This document shows, in pieces, positions 56,055 through 63,460 of a stretch of 64,000 nucleotides of DNA. The stretch is from assembly GCA_963717375.1 (NCBI GenBank), contig OY970329.1, forward strand, positions 558,001-622,000. Direction: 5' to 3'. A program made the translations under genes and the position numbers. The notes under the pieces are model-generated. The model saw only the letters and a list, made by a program, of their open reading frames with translations, was not told the DNA's origin and searched no databases. Source of the DNA: VRUE01 sp963717375. Lineage in GTDB: Bacteria; Actinomycetota; Thermoleophilia; Solirubrobacterales; 70-9. Within the stretch, counting starts at the first letter, position 1. Every line of letters begins with the position of its first letter.

Positions 56055-57478
56055 TTATTCCTCCGGAAGATGTCGACGGCGTTGCTGCCGAACGAGGTCG
56101 AGTAGAGATAGCGGCCGTCGGGGCTGAGCGCGATCGAGCTGACCCCGCGCAGCGCGCGGGCGCGCGTGCAGCCCTGAACCGAGCGCGGCGCGAGGCAGCC
56201 GGCGGGTCCCGGCACCTGATTCACCGTGCCCGACTTCTTGCCGCGTTCGAGCACGTCGATCGCGCCGGTGCCGAAGGCCGCCACGTAGACGTTGGCCCCG
56301 TTGGGCGAGATCGCCAGCCCCTCGGGCGCGACCAGCGCGCGGCCGAAGGAGCAGCCGGTGGCGCGCAGGTAGACGAGGCAGCCGAAGGTGCCTTTCTTCT
56401 GCGTGAGCTCACCACTGGAGCCGCGACCGAACGAGGTGACGCTGTTGCTGAAGAGCGAGGTCACGTAGACGTCGCCGCCACGGTTGAACGCGACCGCGTT
56501 GGCGCCGCTCAGTTGCACTCCGGTGGCGCAGCCGCTGAGCGCGCTGTTGACGACGCAGCCGCTGCCGTCGGTCGCCTGGGTGAGCGTCCCGGTCGACTGG
56601 TCGCGCGACAGCACCGCGACCGCGTTGGAGACGGCGCCGGCGACGTAGACGTTGGCGCCGTCGTTGCTGATCGCCATTCCCTCGGGAGCGCCGAGGGCGA
56701 TCCCGGTCGTGCAGCCGGCGATCGCTTCGGCGATGCAGCCGGTGCTGTCGCCCGCCTGGGTCAGGGCGCCGCTGGCGCGATCGCGATCGAAGACGGCGAC
56801 CGCGTTGCCGAAGAAGGAGCCGACGTAGACGTTGGTCCCGCTGGGGCTGACGATGACCACGTCCGGTCCGACCAGCGCCCGGCCGCCGGCACAGACCGGA
56901 ACCGGCAGGCCGGAGGTGCAGCCGGCCGCGCCGGGCAGTTGGCTGAGCGCCCCGGTCGAGCTGTCGCGGTGAAAGACGCTGATCGTGTTGCTCCCCCGCG
57001 AGGTCGCGTAGACGTTGAGGCCGTCGGGGCTGACCGCGACCGAGTTGGGCCCGTCGAGCCCGACCGCGGTGGCACAACCGCCGCCTTTGGCGGCGACGCA
57101 TCCCCCCGTTCCCGGCGACTGGGTCAGCGTGCCGCTGCGGGGGTCGCGCTTGAAGATCGCGATCGCGTCGCTTTTCGAGGAAGCGACGTAGACGTTCTTG
57201 CCGTCGGGGCTGACGGCGATCGCACGCGAGCCCATGAACGGGCCCGGCCCGGCAAGCGCCCGGGCGGTCCCGCAGCTGCCGCGATGAGCGGAGCGATCGA
57301 CGAGGCAGCCGCGCGGCCCCGGCAGCTGCGACAGCGTGCCGCTCCGCGGTGGCGCTTGGGAATGGCTCTGCTGGGTCGAAGCGGCAAGGGCGCTCGCCGG
57401 CAGCACCAGCGCGACGAGGGTCGCCATGATGGCGGCCCCGCGCGTAGCGACCTGAAAGTGCCGGGTGAAGAAGCGCAT
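56051..57478 (-). CDS. Secreted beta-propeller protein, lactonase-like repeats with cysteines
   Basis: A 475-residue exported protein. Signal: GAAIMATLVALVLPASALAAS. About eight blades follow, each in the order GTLTQSPGTGGCVA, then a GCA(T/R)-x-GLDGP loop, then NSVAVSPDGLNVYATSRGSN, with two cysteines per blade that probably close a disulfide. The fold is of the lactonase/pfam10282 type. It has the same blade style as 52933-54444 but a different length and order. Four-base overlap with the sulfatase start shows coupling. Binding or scaffold roles for a sulfated polymer are possible. Confidence 0.78.
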   Translation of the reverse strand: MRFFTRHFQVATRGAAIMATLVALVLPASALAASTQQSHSQAPPRSGTLSQLPGPRGCLVDRSAHRGSCGTARALAGPGPFMGSRAIAVSPDGKNVYVASSKSDAIAIFKRDPRSGTLTQSPGTGGCVAAKGGGCATAVGLDGPNSVAVSPDGLNVYATSRGSNTISVFHRDSSTGALSQLPGAAGCTSGLPVPVCAGGRALVGPDVVIVSPSGTNVYVGSFFGNAVAVFDRDRASGALTQAGDSTGCIAEAIAGCTTGIALGAPEGMAISNDGANVYVAGAVSNAVAVLSRDQSTGTLTQATDGSGCVVNSALSGCATGVQLSGANAVAFNRGGDVYVTSLFSNSVTSFGRGSSGELTQKKGTFGCLVYLRATGCSFGRALVAPEGLAISPNGANVYVAAFGTGAIDVLERGKKSGTVNQVPGPAGCLAPRSVQGCTRARALRGVSSIALSPDGRYLYSTSFGSNAVDIFRRNK

Positions 57479-57517
57479 CCCTTTCGCGAGCGTAGTCAGG
57501 CAGGCGGACAGCGCCGC

Positions 57518-58798
57518 CTAGTGCTTGCCCAGCTTCAGGTCGCCAAGCACCCCGATGCGAATGCCGAGCCACGGGTAGGTGGCGGTGTAGAAGGTGTTGT
57601 CCTGCGGCTGCAGGCCGACCGCCGAGAGCCAGAGCTGGTAGACGGGGGCGTTGGCGATGCCGCCGTGCAGCCGTCGCCAAACGCGGCCGTGGGCGCCGCT
57701 GCGGCCGGTCGGCGGCGCGGTGATCGTGTCGGTCCACTCGACCGCGTTGCCACCCTGGTCGAGGGTGCCCCACGGCGATGTGGTCTTGGCCTGGCCGACC
57801 GTCTCGAGGCTGCCCTGGTAGGCCTTGGCGTAGGTGGTCGCGTCCATCCCGAAGGGGTTGGCGCTGGCGCAGGTTTCGGCGCTGAAGGCGGAGGGACACC
57901 AGCTCGGGGCGGGCTGATTTTCGGCGTGGAAGTTCGCCAGCGGCTGGGTCGAGGCGTTGGTCACGTCGCCGGTGATCGGGTCGAGCGTGGTCGAGTGCGG
58001 TGCGGCTACCCCTTCGTCGCCGAATGCCCCTTCATTGGTCGGGTACTGCCAGTAGGAGTATTTGCCACCACCGCTCGGGTCGTAGTAGGCCGCCTTGATC
58101 CACTCGTTCTGGCTGGGGATGACGAAGCCGCGCTTGTGCGAGCGGGTCATCGCCCGCACCTTCATGTCGTACATCCCGCTCTCGGTCCGCCTCGAAAGGC
58201 GGACTCGGTAGGTGACATAGCTGAAGCCACCGTTGACACTGGCGTGCTTGGAGAGCAGCGTGCCGTTGTAGAGCGAGTTAGCGAAGCGGGCCGAGCGCAG
58301 GAAGTTTGCGAAGCCGTAGGGCTTGTCGGCCCATTCGGGCGAGGCAACCATGTAGTGGTGCCCCTTGGCGGCTTTCGCGAAGAAGTCGATCTGCCCGTAC
58401 TTGGGCCATTCCGAGGAGCTCTCGTTGGTGCTGTAGAGCTTGTGCCGGTTGCGGCCCGCCGGGTCGGCCGTGTTGAGGAAGGCGACGTACTGGGCGACAG
58501 TGACCTCGAGCTGGCCGATGCCGTAGCGGTAGTTGACCCCGCCCACCTGCTGGCACGGAGGCTGTTTTTCAGCCGGGACGACTTCGGCGCAGGAAGCGTA
58601 GATCGCATCGGTAAAGGGAACGATGCCAACGGAGGGGTTCCCCGGGGCGCCGACTTTGACGGTCTTGAAGGTGAGGACGGAAGGCGCCGGCGCGGCCGCC
58701 GACATCGCCGGAGCGCCAAGCGCCCCCACCGCCAGAACGGTCAGCGCCAGGGCTAGGCGGTTTCGCAGGGTAATGAGTGCATCATGAGAGGTCGGCAT
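57518..58798 (-). CDS. Secreted SUMF1/FGE-like protein lacking catalytic cysteines
   Basis: A 426-residue exported protein, first gene of the operon. Signal: RLALALTVLAVGALGAPAMS. The body matches the FGE-sulfatase fold: YRYGIGQLEVTVAQYVAFLN at the start of the domain, IPSQNEWIKAAYYDP in the middle, and GTLDQGGNAVEWTDTI near the end. In bona fide FGE the last part has two cysteines (e.g. C-R-x-R and N-x-G-F-R-C); here it reads LSAVGLQPQDNTFYT and WLGIRIGVL with none. So it is probably a binding protein or a different enzyme, not a sulfatase activator. GGGGAC precedes the ATG. The open frame further upstream overlaps the divergent SDR. Confidence 0.8.
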   Translation of the reverse strand: MPTSHDALITLRNRLALALTVLAVGALGAPAMSAAAPAPSVLTFKTVKVGAPGNPSVGIVPFTDAIYASCAEVVPAEKQPPCQQVGGVNYRYGIGQLEVTVAQYVAFLNTADPAGRNRHKLYSTNESSSEWPKYGQIDFFAKAAKGHHYMVASPEWADKPYGFANFLRSARFANSLYNGTLLSKHASVNGGFSYVTYRVRLSRRTESGMYDMKVRAMTRSHKRGFVIPSQNEWIKAAYYDPSGGGKYSYWQYPTNEGAFGDEGVAAPHSTTLDPITGDVTNASTQPLANFHAENQPAPSWCPSAFSAETCASANPFGMDATTYAKAYQGSLETVGQAKTTSPWGTLDQGGNAVEWTDTITAPPTGRSGAHGRVWRRLHGGIANAPVYQLWLSAVGLQPQDNTFYTATYPWLGIRIGVLGDLKLGKH

Positions 58799-58871
58799 TT
58801 TGTCCCCATCGACCGGGTACTCGAAATCTTGAGCGCAAAGACAAATACGAGCGAAAGGACCGCGGACGCAA

Positions 58872-59636
58872 ATGGCCACCTCACTTGAAGGAACAGTCGC
58901 GCTGGTAACCGGCGCCAGCAGTGGCATCGGCGAGGCGACGGCGCGGGCGCTGGCGGCCCAGGGAGCCAAAGTCGCGGTCGCGGCGCGGCGCTTGGAACGG
59001 CTCGAGCGGCTCGCCGCCGAGATCGGCGGCGGCGGCCACACCGCCCTGGCGATCCAGTCCGACATCACCGACCAGGCGCAGGCGATCAACGCCGTCGACC
59101 GCACCGTCGATGAGCTCGGCCGTCTCGACATCGTCGTCAACAACGCCGGCCAGATGCTGCTGGGACCGATCGAGGACGCGCCCACGGAGGAGTGGGACCG
59201 GATGATCGACCTCAACCTCAAGGGGCTGATCAACACCACGCATGCCGCCCTCCCCCACCTTCTCGCCGCCGCCGAAGATTCGGAGCGGGGCTGCGCCGAC
59301 CTGGTCAACATCAGCTCCGTCGCCGGCCGCATCGCCCGCGCCGGCTCGGGCGTCTACAACCTGACCAAGCACGGCGTCGGCGCCTTCAGCGAGTCCTTCC
59401 GCCAGGAGTTCGCCGACCGCAAGGTGAGGACGACGATCATCGAGCCCGGCGCCGTCGACACCGAGCTCACCGATCACATCCGCGACGGCGTCCGCGAGCA
59501 GGTGCGAGATCGCTTCGTCGACATGAAGACGCTCGAGGGCGCCGACATCGCCGACGCGATCGCCTACGCGGTGACCCGCCCCTGGCACGTCTCACTCAAC
59601 GAGATTCTGATCCGCCCAACCGAGCAGAAGGGCTGA
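58872..59636 (+). CDS. Short-chain dehydrogenase/reductase (SDR)
   Basis: A 254-residue NAD(P)-dependent oxidoreductase. Cofactor motif TGASSGIGEATARALAAQG, NNAG near residue 90, catalytic Ser in NISSVAG, and Y-x-x-x-K seen as YNLTKHG. The set is that of classical SDRs; substrate unknown. ATG start with AAAGGA some 12 nt upstream. Divergent from the SUMF1-like gene, with 73 bases between; followed by a DUF488 gene 17 nt downstream. Confidence 0.92.
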   Translation: MATSLEGTVALVTGASSGIGEATARALAAQGAKVAVAARRLERLERLAAEIGGGGHTALAIQSDITDQAQAINAVDRTVDELGRLDIVVNNAGQMLLGPIEDAPTEEWDRMIDLNLKGLINTTHAALPHLLAAAEDSERGCADLVNISSVAGRIARAGSGVYNLTKHGVGAFSESFRQEFADRKVRTTIIEPGAVDTELTDHIRDGVREQVRDRFVDMKTLEGADIADAIAYAVTRPWHVSLNEILIRPTEQKG

Positions 59637-59653
59637 GCAACGTCAAGCAGTCC

Positions 59654-60133
59654 ATGGCCTCGATCACGACGATCGGCGTCTACGGCTTCGACCGTGACTC
59701 GTTCCTCGAAGCGCTGACCGACGCTGGGATTGACCTCCTCCTCGACGTGCGCCAACGACGAGGCGTGCGGGGCAGTGAGTACGCCTGGGCGAACGCGCGT
59801 CGCCTGCAGACCGCGCTGGAAGAAACGGGCATCCGCTACACCCATATAAGGGAGCTGGCGCCAACCACCGAGCTGCGTCAGTTGCAGTACGAGGAGGACG
59901 CGAGGCTCGGGGAGGGCAAGCGCTCCCGGACGGTCCTGGCCCCCGAATACACCCGTCGCTACACCGAGGAGATCCTCGACCGCGCCGACCTCGGTTCGGT
60001 GGTGAAGTGGATCGGCGGAAGCTCAGCGGCGCTGCTCTGCGTCGAGCGCGACCCCGAGGCATGCCATCGCTCACTCATCGCGGCCCGCCTGGAGCGTGAC
60101 TGCGGGTTCGAAGTCAATCACTTGCGGCCCTGA
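59654..60133 (+). CDS. DUF488 family protein
   Basis: A 159-residue protein of the DUF488 family: ITTIGVYGFDRDSFLEALTD, DLLLDVRQRRGVRGSEYAW, and the C-terminal LLCVERDPEACHRSLIAARL. The Cys-His of the latter (EACHRS) is the conserved family core; its role is not known. It probably shares a transcript with the SDR. A second family member is at 63098-63451. Confidence 0.85.
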   Translation: MASITTIGVYGFDRDSFLEALTDAGIDLLLDVRQRRGVRGSEYAWANARRLQTALEETGIRYTHIRELAPTTELRQLQYEEDARLGEGKRSRTVLAPEYTRRYTEEILDRADLGSVVKWIGGSSAALLCVERDPEACHRSLIAARLERDCGFEVNHLRP

Positions 60134-60198
60134 CGCTCACGACACCGCTCAGAAGGGTGTGGACACGCGGCTGATCGCAAAGACTGGCTGGGTAAATT

Positions 60199-60257
60199 GA
60201 GCACAGGTAGGATCTCCGCGTGATGCGGGTGTGCTCATCGTGGCGATCATGATCGCC
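60199..60257. promoter_or_regulatory. Palindromes between DUF488 and small membrane protein
   Basis: TGAGCACA (60199-60206) pairs with TGTGCTCA (60231-60238), and GGCGATCATGATCGCC (60242-60257) is a perfect 16-bp palindrome. The region 60134-60301 has no gene. A terminator for the first transcript and an operator for the next are possible readings. Confidence 0.4.
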
Positions 60258-60301
60258 GCAGGTGTCTGCGAGCAGTTCGGCATTCCGTCCAGCGCGGAAA
60301 G

Positions 60302-60772
60302 GTGCCCCAATTGACCGAGGCGATCTTCGGATTGGTTGGCGTGGTCATCGGCGGGCTGCTCAATGGCGGGGTGTCGTGGCTATCTGATCGCGGCAAGTTG
60401 CGGCGTAACGCGCGGGTCGCCGCACGACTGGTGCTCTCAGAGATCCGCGAGAACGATTTTTCTCTCGGATGGGGCTTGGAGCGCAAGGAGGTTGAGCCGC
60501 TCGAACGAGTCGAATCGGCAGCCTGGGAGCAGTGGCGAGAAACATTCGCAGATGGGTTGAACGACTCAGAGTGGAGGGCCATCAACGACTACTACGTCGT
60601 CTTGATCGACGTCAGAAAAGCGGTGAGAGAAATGAACTCACCAGAGCTCCTTGACAAGGACCGCGAGCTCGTCAATGACGTCAAGCAAGACGGCAACCAA
60701 GCAAGGGAGGCAATGGAGACGTACTCGAAGCGTCATAAACGTGCCCCCAGGCGGTTGTCCCGTTCTGACTAG
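60302..60772 (+). CDS. Membrane-anchored hypothetical protein
   Basis: A 156-residue protein with one N-terminal helix (IFGLVGVVIGGLLNGGVSWL) and a charged, helical cytosolic part (RVAARLVLSEIREN, VVLIDVRKAVREM) with a basic tail KRHKRAPRRLSRSD. Start is GTG with GGAAAG upstream. Codon use is less GC-biased than in the neighbours, which hints at foreign origin. No known domain; similar small anchored proteins of actinobacteria are uncharacterised. Confidence 0.6.
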   Translation: MPQLTEAIFGLVGVVIGGLLNGGVSWLSDRGKLRRNARVAARLVLSEIRENDFSLGWGLERKEVEPLERVESAAWEQWRETFADGLNDSEWRAINDYYVVLIDVRKAVREMNSPELLDKDRELVNDVKQDGNQAREAMETYSKRHKRAPRRLSRSD

Positions 60773-60790
60773 ATACGCGGTCAGGCGAGT

Positions 60791-61375
60791 CTAATAATGC
60801 GGCACGGTCCGGCTTGACGAAGAGTCGCGGTAGCGAACGTAAACGACGCGGGAGCTAAATGTGTGTGTCTCGACCAGCTCGAGGTCAACTCTCTCCTCAA
60901 GAGCCGGGAAGAACGGCGTGCCGCCGCCCAGCACAACCGGGCTGATGAAGAGCCGGTACTCGTCGACGAGGCCCTGCTCAATGAAGCTGGCGGCGAGGCC
61001 GGCGCCACCGACCGCCAAGTCCTTTCCCGGTTGCTGTCTCAGCCTGGCGACTTCCTCCGCAACGCCATTCTTGGCGAGGACGGTGTTGCCCTCGACCTTC
61101 TCGAGCGTGCTCGAGAATACGACCTTCGGCATCGCTTGCCAGATGTGAGCGAACTCGCGCTCGACCTCGCTTGTCGATGGGTTCTCGTCGGCGGTCTCCC
61201 AGTAGGCCATTACCTCGTAGAGCCGCCGTCCGCAGAAGTGCGTGCCGATCTCTTCCGCCTGCCGATTGTGGAAGCGGTGCAGCTCCTCGTCGGGCGCTGA
61301 CCAGTCGATCTCACCGCCCGGGCCGGCGACGAAACCGTCCAGCGACACCCCCATCGAGTAGATCACCTTGCGCAT
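60791..61375 (-). CDS. Dihydrofolate reductase-like protein (RibD C-terminal family)
   Basis: A 194-residue protein of the RibD_C/DHFR-like superfamily: VIYSMGVSLDGFVAGPGGEI, GRRLYEVMAYWE, and the NADPH end DLAVGGAGLAASFIEQGLVDEYRL (in parts). Such single-domain proteins reduce pteridine- or pyrimidine-like substrates and are common in actinobacteria; the substrate is unknown. ATG 61375 opens the conserved fold. It is divergent from the next gene by 20 bases. Confidence 0.9.
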   Translation of the reverse strand: MRKVIYSMGVSLDGFVAGPGGEIDWSAPDEELHRFHNRQAEEIGTHFCGRRLYEVMAYWETADENPSTSEVEREFAHIWQAMPKVVFSSTLEKVEGNTVLAKNGVAEEVARLRQQPGKDLAVGGAGLAASFIEQGLVDEYRLFISPVVLGGGTPFFPALEERVDLELVETHTFSSRVVYVRYRDSSSSRTVPHY

Positions 61376-61395
61376 TGCGCCTATCTTGGTACACG

Positions 61396-61773
61396 ATGCA
61401 GACACCCGTATTGCTCCGCGATCGTCCCCGGCAAGCCCAGATCGTGCTCGCCGTCATCGTGCCGTTCGCCTTCGGGGCCGTGGTCGGGGTCATGGTGGGA
61501 ATCTCCGCCGGGGCCTTCTGGGCGCTGTCCGCACTTGCGGCCATTGGTGGTGTACTCGTCGGCTTCGAGCACGAGGACTGGCGCGACGGCGCCCGCCGCG
61601 GGATCCTGGGCGGCGCCCTGTTCGCCTCGGGCCTCCTGCTCGCCCACGCGATCGCCGGCACCGACGCGAAGGTCTCGCTCGGCAGCTTCCCGCCGCTGCT
61701 GATCGTGCTCGACGCGATCATCGGCATGCTCCTCGGAGCACTCGGCGGTCGCCTTTCGCAGGCCAGAAGATGA
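61396..61773 (+). CDS. Small multipass membrane protein
   Basis: A 125-residue protein with four hydrophobic segments (IVLAVIVPFAFGAVVGVMVG, FWALSALAAIGGVLVGF, GILGGALFASGLLLAHAIA, LLIVLDAIIGMLLGALGG). Gly-rich helices suggest close packing. The second loop has HEDWRDGARRG. No family recognised. Start is ATG; an upstream open frame lies antisense in the DHFR-like gene and is unlikely. Confidence 0.65.
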   Translation: MQTPVLLRDRPRQAQIVLAVIVPFAFGAVVGVMVGISAGAFWALSALAAIGGVLVGFEHEDWRDGARRGILGGALFASGLLLAHAIAGTDAKVSLGSFPPLLIVLDAIIGMLLGALGGRLSQARR

Positions 61774-61831
61774 CTCGCCGGGTCCTTCGGTTGACGATTG
61801 TCTCGACCGCGGGCTCTGCCATGATTCCTTC

Positions 61832-62044
61832 ATGGAGCAGCGCCACGTCAAGCTCAGCGGCGATGTAGAGGGTTCCTACGTAATCGAGGAAGCCCTAGCC
61901 GACGGCAGGTTCGTGGTCGCGCCAGAGTGGCCGTCGAAAGAGACCTCTGCGGAGGCGATCCTGGAGCGTGCGGGAGCCAAACGCCTTTCGCCCGAGGAAT
62001 TCGACAAACACTTTGGCCAGCTGCCCACCGACGGCGAGGGCTAG
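61832..62044 (+). CDS. Small protein, candidate antitoxin
   Basis: A 70-residue soluble acidic protein: EGSYVIEEALADGRFVVAPE followed by a helical end (AEAILERAGAKRLSPEEF). No signal or membrane part. It ends directly before the ATG of the next gene, so the two are cotranslated; the small acidic first gene with a basic second gene recalls a type II toxin-antitoxin order. No DNA-binding motif is obvious, so this is a hypothesis. Confidence 0.55.
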   Translation: MEQRHVKLSGDVEGSYVIEEALADGRFVVAPEWPSKETSAEAILERAGAKRLSPEEFDKHFGQLPTDGEG

Positions 62045-62422
62045 ATGGCAACACAACCCCCGGGACCGGCCTTTGAGGTTCACGTCGATGAGCGGGCGCT
62101 TGCCGACGATCTAGCCCGTGCAAGCGATGCCGCGAAAGCAGCCATCGAACCGATGGTCCAGCACCTCAGGACAGATGGAGCACCAGCGGCGTGGCTTAAG
62201 CGATGCGACGCCGAGGCTCGTGATGGGACGCGGCTTCCGGGCTGCGTGAAGCTCTACGTTCCGCAGCCGGCCGGTCAATGGGGGGCGGTGTTTCTCGGCG
62301 GTACCGTCGATGGAAGCCTGACTCTGTTCTTGCTTGCGGTCGGGGAGCGCCATCCCGGTGCGGCATGGCGCCTAAGCGTCTACGAGATAGCCCACCGGCG
62401 ACTGCATCGCCGCGACTCTTAG
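62045..62422 (+). CDS. Small protein, candidate RelE/ParE-like toxin
   Basis: A 125-residue protein. The end is beta-rich and basic: GCVKLYVPQPAGQWGAVFLG, then LTLFLLAVGERHP, and SVYEIAHRRLHRRD. This order (strands, then G-x-R-H and a Y-x-x-A-x-x-R end) is like RelE/ParE toxins. It follows the 70-residue gene without a gap. No partner regulator is present. Tentative. Confidence 0.5.
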   Translation: MATQPPGPAFEVHVDERALADDLARASDAAKAAIEPMVQHLRTDGAPAAWLKRCDAEARDGTRLPGCVKLYVPQPAGQWGAVFLGGTVDGSLTLFLLAVGERHPGAAWRLSVYEIAHRRLHRRDS

Positions 62423-62465
62423 GTCAGCTCGGCCGAAGGAGCCGTCTAACTGGGAGACAGCCCTT

Positions 62466-63101
62466 CTAGGCGGGCGTCATCAGTGCCACCGGGACCGTGA
62501 GGCCGGCCGAACGGCGGAGCGTGGCGATGCGGCGGCCGGGCTGAACCGCCGGGCGGATCTCCCCGACGTGATCGCCGAGCTCAGCGACCGTCGCGTCCAG
62601 ATCGGGGGCGACGAAGGCGAGGCCCCAGAAGAACGCGGGCCGGTCCCCTCCGGCCCGCTCGGTCGCCTCGGCGGGCTCCTGCACGACCTCGAGAATGGTC
62701 GGGCCAAGGCGGAAGAACGCCTGTCGCGGGGCGCCGGCCGGAGTGGGCTCCTCGCGGATGCGGCGCAGATCGAGGCCTGCACCCTCCAGCGCCGCGACGG
62801 TCCGGTCGAGGGCGGGCGTGATCGCAACGACGTGATCGAGTGCGGTGATGCCATTGGGGTGTGTCGCGCCCTCACCTGGCGGCTTGCGGTCCGACCGCGT
62901 CGTCGCCAGCCCGTCCAGCTCAGTGCCCTCCAGGCCGCGCAGCGACCAGCCGGCCAGTCCCTTGCCGGCGTCCGGGCCGGCGAGCCGGATCCGCAGGTCG
63001 CCGACGACGCAGGTATCGCCGTCAAGCTCGAAGCCGAGCGCCGACCAGGCGCCGGGCTCGTCGGCGACGGTCAGCTCGTCGACCGTTAGCGCCTCGCTCA
63101 C
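62466..63101 (-). CDS. VOC/glyoxalase superfamily protein
   Basis: A 211-residue protein with the paired beta-alpha-beta pattern of the VOC fold: ITALDHVVAITPALDRTVAA with a His, LEGAGLDLRRIREEP, FFRLGPTILEVVQEP with a Glu, and FFWGLAFVAPDLDATVAEL. The GTG start overlaps the stop of the DUF488 gene before it (GTGA). Function unknown; VOC proteins act as isomerases, dioxygenases or resistance binders. Confidence 0.82.
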   Translation of the reverse strand: MSEALTVDELTVADEPGAWSALGFELDGDTCVVGDLRIRLAGPDAGKGLAGWSLRGLEGTELDGLATTRSDRKPPGEGATHPNGITALDHVVAITPALDRTVAALEGAGLDLRRIREEPTPAGAPRQAFFRLGPTILEVVQEPAEATERAGGDRPAFFWGLAFVAPDLDATVAELGDHVGEIRPAVQPGRRIATLRRSAGLTVPVALMTPA

Positions 63102-63451
63102 GTGGCCAGCGCTTCCCGGGCGAAATCGCGCAGGACCGCGGCGTGATTGCACTCCGGATCGCGGGCGCCGTAGAGCAGCGTCACCGAATCGGCGTCCCGC
63201 ACCGCCTCGAGCAGACGCTCGAGCGCCGGGTTCGACTCCAGCTCGGCCCGGTAGCGAGCGGAGAACTCCTCGAAGCGCTCCGGCTCGTGCCCGAACCAGG
63301 TGCGCAGCTCGGGCGTCGGCGCGACCTCCTTCAGCCAGAGGTCGAGCGCGGCGCCCTCCTTGCTCACCCCGCGCGGCCACAGCCGATCGACCAGGACCCG
63401 CAGGCCGTCCTCGCCGGCGGGCGGCTCGTAGATCCGCTTGATCGTGAGCAT
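63098..63451 (-). CDS. DUF488 family protein
   Basis: A 117-residue DUF488 protein of the short type: IKRIYEPPAGEDGLRVLVDR followed by LWPRGVSKEGAALDLWLKEV, then FEEFSARYRAEL, and DSVTLLYGARDPECNHAAVL. The conserved DRLWPRG motif marks the family; its job is not established. It overlaps the VOC gene and lies just downstream of an MFS gene. Confidence 0.9.
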   Translation of the reverse strand: MLTIKRIYEPPAGEDGLRVLVDRLWPRGVSKEGAALDLWLKEVAPTPELRTWFGHEPERFEEFSARYRAELESNPALERLLEAVRDADSVTLLYGARDPECNHAAVLRDFAREALAT

Positions 63452-63460
63452 GTGCGCAGG

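Noticed and set aside
59192..59653. Upstream extension of the DUF488 gene into the SDR
   Set aside because: Out-of-frame SDR sequence rich in Arg and Pro; DUF488 similarity begins at 59654.
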